64,000 bases of DNA from NCBI GenBank assembly GCA_024698705.1, contig JAILQX010000018.1, forward strand, positions 1 to 64,000, given 5' to 3'. This DNA comes from Lachnospiraceae bacterium. GTDB lineage: Bacteria > Bacillota > Clostridia > Lachnospirales > Lachnospiraceae. Below are positions 1 to 11,474 of this stretch, piece after piece (positions within the stretch are counted from its first letter, which is position 1; each line of letters begins with the position of its first letter). A model generated the notes under the pieces. The model did no database searches. It was not told the origin of the DNA and worked only from the letters and a program-made list of their open reading frames with translations. A program made the position numbers and the translations under genes.

Positions 1-1572
<1,572 letters not shown>

Positions 1573-1579
1573 TTACCGA

Positions 1580-4500
1580 TCACTCGTCAAATGATTCCTC
1601 AAAATCTTCGTCTGCGAATTCATTGTCGAATTCATCATCCGCACTGACGAGTTCTCCACTCTCATCATCAAATTCCTGCTTCTGATAGCCATGTGCTGAG
1701 AAATCTTCCTCTTCACGGCCAAAGTTACGATCATCGTTAAGATCAAATCTGAAATCGGTCTCCGTATAATCAACGGATTCCATGATTTCAACCTCCGTAT
1801 TATCCTCGCGGAGTACTCTGACATCAAGTCCGAGTGACTGTAACTCCTTCAGCAATACCTTGAATGATTCGGGTATACCTGCTTCAGGGATGTTATCTCC
1901 CTTTATTATCGCTTCATATGTCTTTACTCGACCGATCACATCATCGGATTTAACCGTAAGGATCTCCTGTAGCGTGTATGAAGCACCATACGCCTCAAGA
2001 GCCCAAACTTCCATTTCACCGAAACGCTGTCCGCCGAACTGAGCTTTACCACCCAAAGGTTGCTGCGTTACAAGTGAGTAAGGACCCGTTGAACGTGCAT
2101 GGATCTTATCATCAACAAGGTGATGCAGTTTAAGGTAATGCATATGACCGATCGTTACCGGGCTGTCAAAATATTCACCTGTACGTCCGTCACGAAGTCT
2201 TACCTTACCGTCTCTGCTTATCGGAACACCCTTCCAAAGAGCTCTGTGTTCACGATTATCATACAGATACTGCATAACCTCAGGAAGCAGTTCATTTTTA
2301 TATTTCTTTTCAAAATCTTCCCATGTACCGTTTACATAGTCATTGGCAAGATCAAGCGTATCCATGATGTCTCGCTCGTTCGCACCGTCAAAGACGGGTG
2401 TTGATACGTTAAAGCCAAGTGCCTTTGCGGCAAGGCTCAAATGGATCTCAAGGACCTGACCGATATTCATACGGCTGGGAACACCCAAAGGATTAAGCAC
2501 GATATCAAGAGGACGACCGTTCGGCAGATAAGGCATATCTTCCACAGGCAATACACGGGAAACAACACCCTTATTACCATGACGACCTGCCATCTTATCA
2601 CCAACGGAGATCTTTCTCTTCTGTGCGATATATATACGTACAGCCTGGTTTACACCGGGTGAAAGCTCATCGCCGTTCTCTCTTGTAAATATCTTTGCAT
2701 CAACAACGATACCGTATTCACCATGGGGAACCTTGAGTGACGTATCTCTTACTTCTCTTGCTTTCTCACCGAAAATAGCACGAAGCAGTCTTTCCTCGGC
2801 TGTAAGCTCCGTCTCTCCCTTAGGAGTAACCTTACCTACCAGGATATCACCCGCACGAACCTCAGCACCGATACGCACAATACCTCTGTCATCAAGATCC
2901 TTGAGGGCATCCTCGCCAACCCCTGGAACATCACGTGTGATCTCCTCGGGTCCGAGTTTTGTATCTCTTGCTTCTGCTTCATATTCTTCTATATGCACTG
3001 ATGTGTAAACATCGTCACGAACAAGTCTTTCCGAAATAAGAACGGCATCCTCGTAGTTGTAACCTTCCCAGGTCATGAATCCTATCAGAGGGTTCTTACC
3101 GAGAGCAAGTTCGCCTTCGCTTGTTGAAGGACCGTCAGCAATAACCTGTCCCTCTTCAATGTGTTCACCCTTAAATACGATAGGCTTCTGATTGTAACAG
3201 TTGGACTGGTTACTTCTTGTGAACTTGGCAAGCTTGTATTCCATCTTCTCACCGTCATCTGCAGTAACACGGATCTCATTTGATGCGACATAAGTAACCG
3301 TCCCCGGCTTTGTGGCAAGAACGCATACTCCGGAGTCAACGGCTGCCTTCTGTTCGATACCCGTTCCTACTACAGGGGCTTCCGTTACAAGAAGCGGAAC
3401 TGCCTGACGCTGCATGTTTGAACCCATGAGGGCACGGTTTGCATCATCATTTTCAAGGAAAGGTATAAGAGCTGTTGCAACTGAAAATACCATCTTCGGC
3501 GATACATCCATGTAATCGAACATAGCCTTGGGATATTCCTGCGTCTCATCTCTGTAACGGCCCGAAACGGAATTACGGACAAAGTGTCCCTTCTCATCAA
3601 GAGCCTCATTTGCCTGCGCTACATGATAATTATCTTCCTCATCTGCCGTCATATATACAACCTCGTCTGTTACACGGGGATTTTCCATGTCGGATTTGTC
3701 TATCTTACGATAAGGAGCCTCAACGAATCCGTACTCATTGATACGAGCATAGCTTGCAAGTGAGTTGATCAGACCGATGTTGGGACCTTCAGGTGTCTCG
3801 ATGGGACACATTCTTCCGTAATGAGAATAATGTACGTCACGAACCTCAAATCCGGCACGATCTCTTGAAAGACCACCTGGACCGAGGGCTGAAAGACGTC
3901 TCTTATGTGTAAGTTCGCCGAGCGGGTTGTTCTGATCCATGAACTGTGACAACTGTGATGAACCGAAGAACTCCTTTACGGCTGCCTGTACGGGCTTGAT
4001 ATTGATGAGCTGCTGAGCCGATACGTCTTCCGCATCATGTGTCGTCATACGCTCTCTTACAACTCTTTCAAGTCTGCTCAAGCCTATACGATACTGATTC
4101 TGAAGCAATTCACCCACGGCACGTATACGTCTGTTTCCGAGGTGATCGATATCGTCTTTATTGCCGATACCGTACTCAAGATGAATATTGTAACTTACCG
4201 AAGCAAGTATGTCTTCTTTGGTGATATGCTTGGGAATAAGTTCATGGATGTTCTTGCGGATAGCTTCTGCAAGACCTCTGGGGTCATTTGAGAACTCCTC
4301 TATAAGCTTTTCAAGCACAGGATAATAAACAAGCTCGGTAACTCCGAGTTCCTTGGGGTTACACTCTACAAAGCTTGTTATATCAACCATCATATTTGAA
4401 AGAACCTTGACGTTCTTTTCTTCTGTCTGGATAGTTACCGAAGGTATGGCTGCATTCTGGATGGTATCGGCAAGTTCTGCGGATACGACTGTGCCTTTCT

Positions 4501-5425
4501 CAGCGATAACTTCACCTGTGCTCACATCAACAACATCCTCTGCGAGCACGTGATTTCTGATCCTGTTACGGAACAGAAGCTTCTTATTGAACTTATAACG
4601 TCCGACCTTAGCAAGATCGTAACGTCTGGGATCGAAGAACATCGCATTGATAAGACTCTCCGCACTGTCAACGCTCAAAGGCTCGCCGGGACGGATCTTC
4701 TTATACAACTCCAATAAGCCTTCCTGGTAATTCGTTGCTACATCCTTACCGAAGCTGGCTTCAATCTTGGGCTCATCGCCGAATAATTCTCTTATCTCAT
4801 CATTGGTACCGATACCGAGTGCTCTTATGAGTACGGTGATCGGAACCTTTCTGGTCCTGTCAACACGGACATAGAACACGTCATTGGAATCGGTCTCATA
4901 CTCTAACCAGGCACCACGATTAGGGATGACCTGACACGAAAACAATTCCTTACCTATCTTATCATGAGCTATATCATAATAAATGCCGGGTGAACGTACC
5001 AACTGGCTGACGATTACACGTTCCGCACCATTGATAACAAATGTACCGGTCTTTGTCATAAGAGGGAGATCACCCATGAATATCTCATGTTCACTGATCT
5101 CATCTTTATCCTTATTGAAAAGTCTGACTTTAACCTTCAGGGGAGCTGCATATGTAGCATCTCTTTCCTTGCACTTCTCAATAGAATACTTTACATCATC
5201 TTCACACAACTCGAAGTCAACAAACTCCAGACTAAGATGTCCGCTGTAGTCCGCTATCGGAGAGATATCATCAAATACTTCTTTCAGGCCTTCCTCAAGA
5301 AACCACTTGTAGGAATCCTTCTGAACTTCGATGAGGTTTGGCATCTCCAAAACTTCTTTCTGTCGTGAGTAACTCATACGCATCTTTTTCGTATTTAAAG
5401 AAGGACGTATTCTGTTCTTTTCCAT
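1580..5425 (-). CDS. rpoB: DNA-directed RNA polymerase subunit beta
   Basis: Catalytic beta subunit of RNA polymerase, 1281 residues, near full family length. It begins [10 protein letters not shown] and carries the conserved [19 protein letters not shown] stretch, the rifampicin-region sequence [24 protein letters not shown], and the [12 protein letters not shown] motif in the C-terminal third. The C-terminus is a long acidic tail rich in Asp, Glu and Phe. The frame stays open upstream to 5494, but the -10 element at 5497-5502 makes that start impossible. The ATG at 5425 has GGGGTGA at a good distance, while the ATG at 5431 is too close to it. It is preceded by its own promoter and by a terminator-like hairpin after rplL. 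Confidence 0.97.
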   Translation of the reverse strand: MEKNRIRPSLNTKKMRMSYSRQKEVLEMPNLIEVQKDSYKWFLEEGLKEVFDDISPIADYSGHLSLEFVDFELCEDDVKYSIEKCKERDATYAAPLKVKVRLFNKDKDEISEHEIFMGDLPLMTKTGTFVINGAERVIVSQLVRSPGIYYDIAHDKIGKELFSCQVIPNRGAWLEYETDSNDVFYVRVDRTRKVPITVLIRALGIGTNDEIRELFGDEPKIEASFGKDVATNYQEGLLELYKKIRPGEPLSVDSAESLINAMFFDPRRYDLAKVGRYKFNKKLLFRNRIRNHVLAEDVVDVSTGEVIAEKGTVVSAELADTIQNAAIPSVTIQTEEKNVKVLSNMMVDITSFVECNPKELGVTELVYYPVLEKLIEEFSNDPRGLAEAIRKNIHELIPKHITKEDILASVSYNIHLEYGIGNKDDIDHLGNRRIRAVGELLQNQYRIGLSRLERVVRERMTTHDAEDVSAQQLINIKPVQAAVKEFFGSSQLSQFMDQNNPLGELTHKRRLSALGPGGLSRDRAGFEVRDVHYSHYGRMCPIETPEGPNIGLINSLASYARINEYGFVEAPYRKIDKSDMENPRVTDEVVYMTADEEDNYHVAQANEALDEKGHFVRNSVSGRYRDETQEYPKAMFDYMDVSPKMVFSVATALIPFLENDDANRALMGSNMQRQAVPLLVTEAPVVGTGIEQKAAVDSGVCVLATKPGTVTYVASNEIRVTADDGEKMEYKLAKFTRSNQSNCYNQKPIVFKGEHIEEGQVIADGPSTSEGELALGKNPLIGFMTWEGYNYEDAVLISERLVRDDVYTSVHIEEYEAEARDTKLGPEEITRDVPGVGEDALKDLDDRGIVRIGAEVRAGDILVGKVTPKGETELTAEERLLRAIFGEKAREVRDTSLKVPHGEYGIVVDAKIFTRENGDELSPGVNQAVRIYIAQKRKISVGDKMAGRHGNKGVVSRVLPVEDMPYLPNGRPLDIVLNPLGVPSRMNIGQVLEIHLSLAAKALGFNVSTPVFDGANERDIMDTLDLANDYVNGTWEDFEKKYKNELLPEVMQYLYDNREHRALWKGVPISRDGKVRLRDGRTGEYFDSPVTIGHMHYLKLHHLVDDKIHARSTGPYSLVTQQPLGGKAQFGGQRFGEMEVWALEAYGASYTLQEILTVKSDDVIGRVKTYEAIIKGDNIPEAGIPESFKVLLKELQSLGLDVRVLREDNTEVEIMESVDYTETDFRFDLNDDRNFGREEEDFSAHGYQKQEFDDESGELVSADDEFDNEFADEDFEESFDE

Positions 5426-5496
5426 TGACATTTCACCCCGTTCTTTTATTTTAAGCGCTACTTTGGTGCATACCACACCACAATAGTGCACCATCC

Positions 5497-5526
5497 ACTA
5501 TACTACAAATCGTTTTTTGGTGTCAA
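5497..5526 (-). promoter_or_regulatory. Putative promoter of rpoB-rpoC
   Basis: On the minus strand, TTGACA (5521-5526) and TATAGT (5497-5502) are separated by 18 bases, matching a sigma-A-type promoter. The predicted leader contains a 6-bp inverted repeat (GGTGCA 5465-5470, TGCACC 5487-5492). Together with the hairpin upstream, this suggests that rpoBC is transcribed partly independently of rplJL. Confidence 0.75.
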
Positions 5527-5535
5527 GGACTTTTT

Positions 5536-5569
5536 GAAATAAAAAAGGATGACATCCGCCATCCTTTTT
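5536..5569 (-). terminator. Intrinsic terminator or attenuator between rplL and rpoB
   Basis: A 10-bp stem (CATCCTTTTT 5560-5569 against AAAAAGGATG 5542-5551) with an 8-base loop is followed on the minus strand by a T-rich run. It lies 22 bases after the rplL stop codon, upstream of the rpoB promoter. It is probably a partial terminator that lowers rpoBC relative to rplJL, a known arrangement in this operon. Confidence 0.75.
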
Positions 5570-5590
5570 AAATCGTTCTTTTGTCTGAAA

Positions 5591-5971
5591 TCACTTAAGT
5601 GTAACCTTAGCACCTTCAGCTTCAAGCTTTGTCTTGATGTCTTCAGCTTCTGCCTTTGCAGCGCCTTCCTTAACAACCTTGGGAGCGCCGTCAACAAGAT
5701 CCTTAGCTTCCTTAAGTCCGAGACCTGTAACTTCACGAACAACCTTGATAACCTTAACCTTGTTGGGACCAACTTCTGTAAGTTCTACATCAAACTCGTC
5801 CTTCTCTTCTGCTGCTGCGCCTGCTGCACCTGCTGCAGGACCTGCTACTACAACGCCTGCTGCTGCAGATACGCCGAACTCTTCTTCACATGCCTTTACA
5901 AGGTCATTTAATTCCAAAACTGATAATTCTTTGATAGCATCGATAAATTCTGCTGTTGTTAACTTTGCCAT
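5591..5971 (-). CDS. rplL: 50S ribosomal protein L7/L12
   Basis: Stalk protein of the large ribosomal subunit, 126 residues, which recruits translation GTPases. The N-terminal dimerisation helix ([20 protein letters not shown]) is followed by an Ala/Gly-rich flexible hinge (about residues 35-55). The C-terminal globular domain shows the conserved [20 protein letters not shown] region. The start has an AAAGGAG ribosome binding site. It follows rplJ by 71 bases; L10 and L7/L12 form the stalk together. A terminator-like hairpin follows the gene. Confidence 0.98.
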   Translation of the reverse strand: MAKLTTAEFIDAIKELSVLELNDLVKACEEEFGVSAAAGVVVAGPAAGAAGAAAEEKDEFDVELTEVGPNKVKVIKVVREVTGLGLKEAKDLVDGAPKVVKEGAAKAEAEDIKTKLEAEGAKVTLK

Positions 5972-6042
5972 TGTTATGACTCCTTTCGTATTCTTGTAGA
6001 TATATCTACACTGTTGTTTTCTTCTTGATTCATTTGCCCTGC

Positions 6043-6684
6043 TTATTCAGCTGCGGGTGCTTCCTCTGCTGCGGGAGCTTCTTCTGCTGCGGGAGCTTCT
6101 TCAGTCTTAGCTTCCTCTGCGGGTGCTTCTTCTGCTGCAGGTGCTTCCTCTGCTACGGGTGCTTCTTCTGCCTTAGCTTCCTCTGCGGGAGCAGCTGATG
6201 CACCGCCCTTTTCAGCGATCTGATTAAGTACACGAGCGATATTGCTGATAGGTGACTTCATAGAGCCAAGCAATCTTGAAAGCAGTTCTTCCTTGCTCGG
6301 TATCTCAGCGATAGCCTGGATTCCGGAAGCATCATAAAATTCTCCTTCAACAACACCGGCCTTGATCTCAAGAGCCTTTGCTGTCTTGGCGAACTTTGCT
6401 ATAACTCTTGCTGCTGCCGTAGCATCTTCATTACAGATAGCTGCTGCGCTGGGTCCCTCAAGGAAAGGAGCCAATGCTTCGTAATCCGTTCCCTTGAACG
6501 CAAAATTCATCATCGTGTTCTTGTAAACCTTATAGTTGACACCTGCTTCTCTGAGCTGCTTACGAAGCTGTGTGTCTTCTGCAACCGTAAGTCCGCGGTA
6601 GTCAACAAGTACGACTGACTTAGCGTCTTTAACGGCAGCGGAGATCTCCTCAACTATAGGCTGTTTGATTTCAACCTTTGCCAT
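6043..6684 (-). CDS. rplJ: 50S ribosomal protein L10 with a long Ala/Glu/Pro tail
   Basis: Stalk base protein that anchors L7/L12 dimers, 213 residues. The family core spans about residues 1-160 (start [20 protein letters not shown], then [21 protein letters not shown]). A low-complexity tail of about 54 residues follows, made of repeated EEAPAA units, where most L10 proteins end near residue 165-175. The ATG at 6684 is chosen because AGGAGGT precedes it. The frame is open further upstream, but that part is the L10 leader RNA. Expression is probably controlled by the L10 leader and its hairpin. Confidence 0.96.
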   Translation of the reverse strand: MAKVEIKQPIVEEISAAVKDAKSVVLVDYRGLTVAEDTQLRKQLREAGVNYKVYKNTMMNFAFKGTDYEALAPFLEGPSAAAICNEDATAAARVIAKFAKTAKALEIKAGVVEGEFYDASGIQAIAEIPSKEELLSRLLGSMKSPISNIARVLNQIAEKGGASAAPAEEAKAEEAPVAEEAPAAEEAPAEEAKTEEAPAAEEAPAAEEAPAAE

Positions 6685-6689
6685 TTTCT

Positions 6690-6870
6690 TACCTCCTATT
6701 AGATTTGATAGTGCCGAAAGGTTTTCGTCCACACATCTAATGGAATATAAAAACCCTTCTGCCAAAGCAGAAGGGTAACATGCATTAAACTTGACGTTCC
6801 TTTCCTCGGCAGGCAATAAAGTTAGGGGGACAAGCCCCACCTGCTGTCTTCGGCATGGTCTTAGCGACCT
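6690..6870 (-). promoter_or_regulatory. L10 leader RNA with internal attenuator hairpin
   Basis: The transcript leader ahead of rplJ carries the features of the Firmicutes L10 leader. On the minus strand a GACAGCAGG segment is followed by TTGCCTGCCGAGG, forming the characteristic kinked stem that binds L10-L12. A terminator hairpin follows: a 10-bp stem (6753-6762 with 6767-6776), a 4-base loop and a T-rich run (6746-6752). Excess L10-L12 is expected to favour termination or repression (known for this RNA family). The region is open as an N-terminal extension of rplJ but is better explained as leader RNA. Confidence 0.88.
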
Positions 6871-6875
6871 TGCCT

Positions 6876-6905
6876 ATAGTAACACGTATCCCGAAATACT
6901 GTCAA
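6876..6905 (-). promoter_or_regulatory. Promoter of the rplJ-rplL(-rpoBC) operon
   Basis: On the minus strand, TTGACA (6900-6905) and TACTAT (6876-6881) are 18 bases apart. The predicted start near 6869 fits the 5' end of the L10 leader. The promoter lies between the stop of the zinc-ribbon gene and the leader, so rplJL is transcribed separately from the upstream cluster. Confidence 0.8.
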
Positions 6906-6928
6906 GTAATATTTTCAAATAAAGCGAT

Positions 6929-7405
6929 CTACTGGGCTGCGGTTCCGCAAACCGTACAGAATCTTGCGCCCTGCGCTATCTCAGCTCCGCACTTTGAGCA
7001 GAACTTTTTTGCCGGACCCTGCGCCTGCATCATCGGAATTGTCTTTTCCGCATCCTCTATATTGGTTCCGCAGACCGTACAGTGTACCGCCGTCTTATCC
7101 TGTTCCGCGCCGCAATTGGGGCATACCCTGTTGCCTTTAAGAACGATCTGTTCCTTTTTGGCAGTTTCATAATCCTCCCTGTTTCTTTCGATCATCGAGA
7201 TGATCTCGGGAGCCAAAGCCTTTACTTCCTCATAATGACCGACGAGAAGGTTCTCTGCAAGATTCATCTGAAGGGCATCATATTCCTTTTCAAGTTCATT
7301 GATCTTAGCCGTAACCTTCACAAGTCCGCTCATATCGTTAGCTTTCTGGGTTATGTCCTTGCTTGCATTTGCTATCGATTCCTTTGCTTTGTTAAAAAAA
7401 TCCAT
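6929..7405 (-). CDS. Zinc-ribbon protein with N-terminal amphipathic/coiled-coil region
   Basis: A 158-residue protein of unknown function. Residues 1-90 look like an amphipathic helix followed by a coiled coil (MDFFNKAKESIANASKDI, then Lys/Glu-rich helices). Two C-terminal zinc ribbons follow: CPNCG-CTVCG near residues 94-115 and CSKCG-CTVCG near 137-155. No transmembrane segment is seen. It is the last gene of a four-gene minus-strand cluster with spacings of 12-37 bases. The ribbons resemble those of the SPFH protein in the same cluster, so it may be a soluble or peripheral partner of that membrane complex (inference). Confidence 0.8.
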   Translation of the reverse strand: MDFFNKAKESIANASKDITQKANDMSGLVKVTAKINELEKEYDALQMNLAENLLVGHYEEVKALAPEIISMIERNREDYETAKKEQIVLKGNRVCPNCGAEQDKTAVHCTVCGTNIEDAEKTIPMMQAQGPAKKFCSKCGAEIAQGARFCTVCGTAAQ

Positions 7406-7442
7406 ATCTCAACTCTTCCTTTCGAATATCTCAAACACGAAC

Positions 7443-8099
7443 TCAAGCCGTGAATATCTTACCGCAGTAATCACATTCAACGGTTGCTCCTTTGTAGGAT
7501 ACCATTGTACCGCCGCAACCCGGGCACGTAGCCGTAACGCTCTGCGGCTGCTGATTGCCTGCCACAGCATTTGCAAATGCGCCAAGCATACCATTGCCCG
7601 CAACCGGAGGAATATATTCCTGATTCATAGGTGCCACGGGTATCAGTTCAACACTTCTCGTAAGATCATTGATATTTGCTCCTCTGAAAGAACCCTTGTC
7701 AATGAGCTGCTGTACTTCTTTTCTTGCCTTATCATAGGGGATGCCCATCGTATTGGAGACCGTATCAAGGCTTACGATACCTCTGTTTCCGATAAGATCG
7801 ATGTAATTTTTGTATCTTTCAACTTTCTTTTTGCTGTCGAGCGAGTTCTTTATAAGAGCTATGCCGCCGATCAGGAAAAATATGCCCAGACCAACGCTGT
7901 CGCTGAACGAACCGAGCGCCGCAAGACACAGTATAACGCCGACTACCATAGAGATCTTTGATGCTCCGCTGTCGAACATATTGGCTTTTGATGCATTGGC
8001 TCTGAGTATCAGTAATGCGATCCCGACAGGCCAGCATACGATAAACATCATGACAATGAACCATGTGTTGTAATAAAATGCCTGATTGTTGTTATTCAT
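7443..8099 (-). CDS. Membrane protein with winged-helix-like region and C-terminal zinc ribbon
   Basis: A 218-residue protein with two or three hydrophobic segments in the first 80 residues, then a basic helical region (about 85-140: IDLIGNRGIVSLDTVSNTMG, reminiscent of a winged helix), then a C-terminal zinc ribbon CPGCGG...CDYCG. The ATG at 8099 is chosen because GGAGG precedes it; the frame is open to 8168, but that would overlap the previous gene. B. subtilis YdjG/YdjH-type proteins combine similar parts next to an SPFH-like protein, but I cannot assign a specific family with certainty. It probably acts at the membrane with its neighbours. Confidence 0.75.
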   Translation of the reverse strand: MNNNNQAFYYNTWFIVMMFIVCWPVGIALLILRANASKANMFDSGASKISMVVGVILCLAALGSFSDSVGLGIFFLIGGIALIKNSLDSKKKVERYKNYIDLIGNRGIVSLDTVSNTMGIPYDKARKEVQQLIDKGSFRGANINDLTRSVELIPVAPMNQEYIPPVAGNGMLGAFANAVAGNQQPQSVTATCPGCGGTMVSYKGATVECDYCGKIFTA

Positions 8100-8121
8100 A
8101 ACTTCCTCCGTAAGTAAATCC

Positions 8122-8799
8122 TCAGAATAATTGATTGCCTGCAAGCCTTGCTTTTCTCTCACCGGCAAGCTTCTCTATCTTGGCACAAGCTTCCGCGATC
8201 TTCTGTTCATCCTTTGAATCAACGACCGCATCCAGTTCTTCTATAGCATCAAGGATTGATTTTTCAAGTTCTTCAACATCCGGTGAACTTGCCGTCTGAC
8301 CGGATGCAAGCGAATCATACGCATGCTCTACCGTCTTTTTATATGAAGCAGAATACTCGATCTTGCTCTGAACTCTTTTCATGCATTCCAATGTGTATTT
8401 GAAGTTGGATATCTCCCTGCCTCTTATCTCTTCCTGTTCTTTTATGAAATCGTTCTCGGCTTTTCCGCAGATGATGATTATAAGGAAAACGGCAAGCAAT
8501 GCAATATATATCGCGCATATCCATCCAATTGTAACCGGCGGTGCAAATGTAAACTTCATCGCGAGATACAATGTGACCACCAGATATGCTATAGCATAGG
8601 CCGTAAGGCTCAGCTTAAACAGTTTTTTCTCTTTATCAGCCAGAAATATGATAACACCCATCGATAAAACGACTGCTATCGAAGCAAATATGAAATTTGC
8701 AAAAAATACTGCATTGAATGCTACGGAACTGAAGATCATTATAAGATCTACAGCTACCAGAAGTATTATGGCTATGATGCCTTTATACGCTCTTTTCAT
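8122..8799 (-). CDS. Integral membrane protein of unknown function with helical cytoplasmic tail
   Basis: A 225-residue protein. About four transmembrane helices occupy residues 5-115, and a hydrophilic, mostly helical tail follows (about 116-225) with a Glu/Lys-rich coiled-coil-like end. The tail is distantly reminiscent of the XpaC/5-bromo-4-chloroindolyl phosphate hydrolysis family, a tentative comparison. The ATG at 8799 has AGGAGG at the right distance; the ATG at 8805 is too close to it. It lies 12 bases after the SPFH gene and 22 bases before the next membrane protein, so all are probably one operon. Confidence 0.7.
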   Translation of the reverse strand: MKRAYKGIIAIILLVAVDLIMIFSSVAFNAVFFANFIFASIAVVLSMGVIIFLADKEKKLFKLSLTAYAIAYLVVTLYLAMKFTFAPPVTIGWICAIYIALLAVFLIIIICGKAENDFIKEQEEIRGREISNFKYTLECMKRVQSKIEYSASYKKTVEHAYDSLASGQTASSPDVEELEKSILDAIEELDAVVDSKDEQKIAEACAKIEKLAGERKARLAGNQLF

Positions 8800-8811
8800 A
8801 TCCATTCCTCC

Positions 8812-10134
8812 TTACCCTTCAACCTTGGCACCGCATCTGCCGCAGAACTGCATACCTTCCGGTATCTCAGCTCCGCAGTTCCTGCATACATTGGATGCTC
8901 CCGCAATCGGTGTGCCGCATTTTCCGCAGAACTTCATGCCTTCCGGGATCTCAGCTCCGCAATTAGTGCATATGATCTTCGGTTTTTCCATAGGTGCTCC
9001 GCAATTACCGCAGAACTTCATGCCGTCGGGAACGGCAGCTCCGCACTTGGAACAGATATTCACATTTGCTCCCGCTTCCGGATTGGCTCTGAAAAGTCCG
9101 TTGTTTACTCCATCACCCTGAGCACCCGTGAAGCCCTGATCAAACATGTTGCCCATCGCTCTTCCCATGGAAGCTCCGAAGCCCAGTCCGGCTCCGACTC
9201 CCGCCATTGCACCTGCCATGCCTTCATTACCGGCCATTGCTTTAAGTATCTCAGCCTCTTCCTGTCTTGCCCAGCCGTTATTGCCGTCCTGATCACGTAT
9301 CCTCATACGCTCGTAATCAGCCTGTGCAGCTTGTCCGGATACAAATCTGTCGGACTCGGCCTTCTCACGGTTCAGACCGTATCTCATACGCTCATCTTCT
9401 ATATTCTGACGACGTTCGAACATCTTAACCTGGTTCAGACGTCTCATCTCATCGATGGCTTTGAAATTCTCATCTTCGACAACTCCTACATTTTCTATAT
9501 AGAAGTTGATAAGCTCCATTCCGTATTCATCAAGTATATTGTTAAGATCCTCCATGAGTCCGTCAGCCAGAGCTTTCTTTTTATTGCATGTAAGAACAAC
9601 CTCTTCCGGTGATGCGGAAAGATATGCCGCAAGTTCCTCTGAGATGTTCTGTATGAATGCAGTCCTGAAGTTCTTGACGATATCGGTCTCCGTTGCCATT
9701 GCATTGGCTCCGACCAGCTTCACGAAAAACTTCTTTCCGTCCTTGACCGCAACCGTATAAGCACCTCTGGCCTGTACTTTTATATATGTCTGCCAAACCG
9801 GATCGAGAACATTCACCGGCTCGCTCGTGCCCCATTTCAGTTCAAGATGGTGCTGCTTGCTTATAAAATAGATCCTGCAGTTATATGCACTGACTCCGCC
9901 GCTGATCAGCGTGGATTTAAGTGTGGTAAGAAACGGGAAATTCTCGGTGGTAAGTGTATATCGTCCGCCCTGAAATACCTGCTCTATCATACCGTCCTTC
10001 ATGAAGAGGGCTTCTTCATATTCCGCTACGATAAGTGTAGAACCATTGTTAAAATCCTCACATGGTACCTTATAGCAAAGCATATTGCCCATGGATTCAT
10101 TCTTGATGACATTCATTATAGGCTTAAGTGCCAT
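8812..10134 (-). CDS. SPFH-domain (YdjI/virion-core-like) protein with three zinc ribbons
   Basis: A 440-residue protein. Residues 1-260 match the SPFH-type 'virion core protein-like' family (B. subtilis YdjI relatives), with the conserved region FQGGRYTLTTENFPFL and a long helical segment rich in Arg, Glu and Gln. A Gly/Ala/Met-rich linker (about 290-340) follows, then three near-identical zinc ribbons of the form C-x2-CGA-x-[IV]-P-[DE]-GM-[KQ]-FCG-x-CG. The ATG at 10134 has AAAGGAG 8 bases upstream. It is the first gene of a four-gene membrane/zinc-ribbon cluster. Relatives assemble at the membrane and are tied to envelope stress (known for B. subtilis ydj genes); a role here is inference. 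Confidence 0.85.
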   Translation of the reverse strand: MALKPIMNVIKNESMGNMLCYKVPCEDFNNGSTLIVAEYEEALFMKDGMIEQVFQGGRYTLTTENFPFLTTLKSTLISGGVSAYNCRIYFISKQHHLELKWGTSEPVNVLDPVWQTYIKVQARGAYTVAVKDGKKFFVKLVGANAMATETDIVKNFRTAFIQNISEELAAYLSASPEEVVLTCNKKKALADGLMEDLNNILDEYGMELINFYIENVGVVEDENFKAIDEMRRLNQVKMFERRQNIEDERMRYGLNREKAESDRFVSGQAAQADYERMRIRDQDGNNGWARQEEAEILKAMAGNEGMAGAMAGVGAGLGFGASMGRAMGNMFDQGFTGAQGDGVNNGLFRANPEAGANVNICSKCGAAVPDGMKFCGNCGAPMEKPKIICTNCGAEIPEGMKFCGKCGTPIAGASNVCRNCGAEIPEGMQFCGRCGAKVEG

Positions 10135-10186
10135 AATCATTGCTCCTTTCATCCACATCCGGCGTCACCGGATCAATCTATATAGA

Positions 10187-10216
10187 ATATTATCACAAAT
10201 CCGACACACAATACAA
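10187..10216 (-). promoter_or_regulatory. Possible promoter of the SPFH/zinc-ribbon cluster
   Basis: On the minus strand, TTGTAT (10211-10216) and TAATAT (10187-10192) lie 18 bases apart, about 50 bases ahead of the SPFH gene start. The -35 match is imperfect. A strong terminator just upstream (10257-10292) means this cluster needs its own promoter. Confidence 0.45.
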
Positions 10217-10256
10217 TCTTGTCGATACAAAATAAAAAGTTTTAATCATGTGTTTT

Positions 10257-10292
10257 TGATAAAAAAGACCCTCTGAGTGATCAGAGGGTCTT
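10257..10292 (-). terminator. Intrinsic terminator after rplA
   Basis: A perfect 12-bp stem (AAGACCCTCTGA 10265-10276 with TCAGAGGGTCTT 10281-10292), a 4-base loop, and a run of T on the minus strand side. It lies 22 bases after the rplA stop codon and ends the rpmG-secE-nusG-rplK-rplA transcript. Confidence 0.92.
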
Positions 10293-10314
10293 AAATGCAT
10301 ATAAAGTTTACCGA

Positions 10315-11004
10315 TTAATACTTTGCAACAGAAACCTTTACTCCGGGTCCCATTGTGCATGCAAGTGTGATGCTTCTTAAGTACTGGCCCTTAAGTGCGC
10401 TGGGCTTAGCCTTTACGATGGCATCCATAAGTGCGTTGAAGTTCTCGTTAAGCTGTTCTTCAGAAAATGAAGCTTTTCCTACGGGAACATGTATGATGTT
10501 GGCCTTGTCAAGTCTGTATTCGATCTTGCCGGCTTTGATATCCTGTACAGCCTTTGTTACATCCATTGTAACAGTTCCTGCCTTAGGGTTGGGCATGAGT
10601 CCCTTGGGACCGAGTACCTTACCGAGACGTCCTACGACGCCCATCATATCGGGTGTTGCAACAACTACGTCAAAATCGAACCATCCTTCGTTCTGGATCT
10701 TGGGGATAAGCTCGTCACCGCCGACATAATCAGCACCCGCTGCTTCTGCCTCGTTCACTTTATCACCCTTTGCAAATACAAGGACCTTAACTGTCTTACC
10801 TGTACCGTTGGGAAGAACTACAGCGCCACGAACCTGCTGGTCTGCATGACGTCCGTCACAACCTGTACGAATATGTACTTCAACTGTTTCATCAAACTTT
10901 GCTGAAGCTGTCTTCTTAACAGCGCTTATAGCATCGTTTGGTTCAAGTGCTACTGAGCGATCTACTAATTTAGCAGTTTCGCCATATCTTTTTCCGTGTT
11001 TCAT
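10315..11004 (-). CDS. rplA: 50S ribosomal protein L1
   Basis: Large-subunit protein of the mobile L1 stalk, 229 residues, full family length. It starts [17 protein letters not shown] and carries conserved sequences such as [20 protein letters not shown] (about residues 120-140) and [11 protein letters not shown]. The start has an AGGAGG ribosome binding site. L1 is the autogenous repressor of the rplK-rplA message in many bacteria; a matching RNA element precedes rplK here. A strong terminator follows, which separates it from rplJ. Confidence 0.98.
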   Translation of the reverse strand: MKHGKRYGETAKLVDRSVALEPNDAISAVKKTASAKFDETVEVHIRTGCDGRHADQQVRGAVVLPNGTGKTVKVLVFAKGDKVNEAEAAGADYVGGDELIPKIQNEGWFDFDVVVATPDMMGVVGRLGKVLGPKGLMPNPKAGTVTMDVTKAVQDIKAGKIEYRLDKANIIHVPVGKASFSEEQLNENFNALMDAIVKAKPSALKGQYLRSITLACTMGPGVKVSVAKY

Positions 11005-11022
11005 AATATGCTTCCTCCTAAA

Positions 11023-11448
11023 TTAGTCTTCTACCGTGATACCCATACTACGTGCCGTACCTGCGATCATGCTCATAGCTGCTTCCACAGTTGCCGCATT
11101 AAGATCGGGCATCTTAATCTCTGCTATCTCACGGAGCTTATCCTTTGAGATAGTTGCAACCTTTGTCTTGTTCGGAACACCGGAACCTGACTTGATGTTG
11201 CAGGCCTTCTTTAAGAGTACTGCTGCAGGCGGAGTCTTAGTTACGAAACTAAAACTTCTGTCTGAATAAACTGTGATAACTACAGGGATGATAACGTCAC
11301 CCTTATCTGCTGTTACCGCATTGAACTGCTTTGTGAAATCCACGATGTTAACACCGTGCTGACCAAGAGCAGGACCAACCGGGGGTGCTGGTGTAGCTTT
11401 TCCGGCAGGAATTTGTAACTTGATATAACCTTCTACTTTCTTTGCCAT
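11023..11448 (-). CDS. rplK: 50S ribosomal protein L11
   Basis: GTPase-centre protein, 141 residues, the standard length. The conserved N-terminal [20 protein letters not shown] is followed by [13 protein letters not shown] and the C-terminal RNA-binding domain ending in [12 protein letters not shown]. The start follows an AGGAGG site. It lies 18 bases ahead of rplA, forming the L1-regulated rplKA pair, and 96 bases after nusG. Confidence 0.98.
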   Translation of the reverse strand: MAKKVEGYIKLQIPAGKATPAPPVGPALGQHGVNIVDFTKQFNAVTADKGDVIIPVVITVYSDRSFSFVTKTPPAAVLLKKACNIKSGSGVPNKTKVATISKDKLREIAEIKMPDLNAATVEAAMSMIAGTARSMGITVED

Positions 11449-11474
11449 GATTGGCTCCTCCTATAATAATATAT

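Noticed and set aside
5426-5494. N-terminal extension of RpoB
   Set aside because: The upstream ATG lies three bases from the -10 of the rpoB promoter, and the family start and ribosome binding site fit 5425.
6685-6840. N-terminal extension of L10
   Set aside because: The frame is open, but the sequence is the L10 leader with a hairpin, and AGGAGGT precedes the ATG at 6684.
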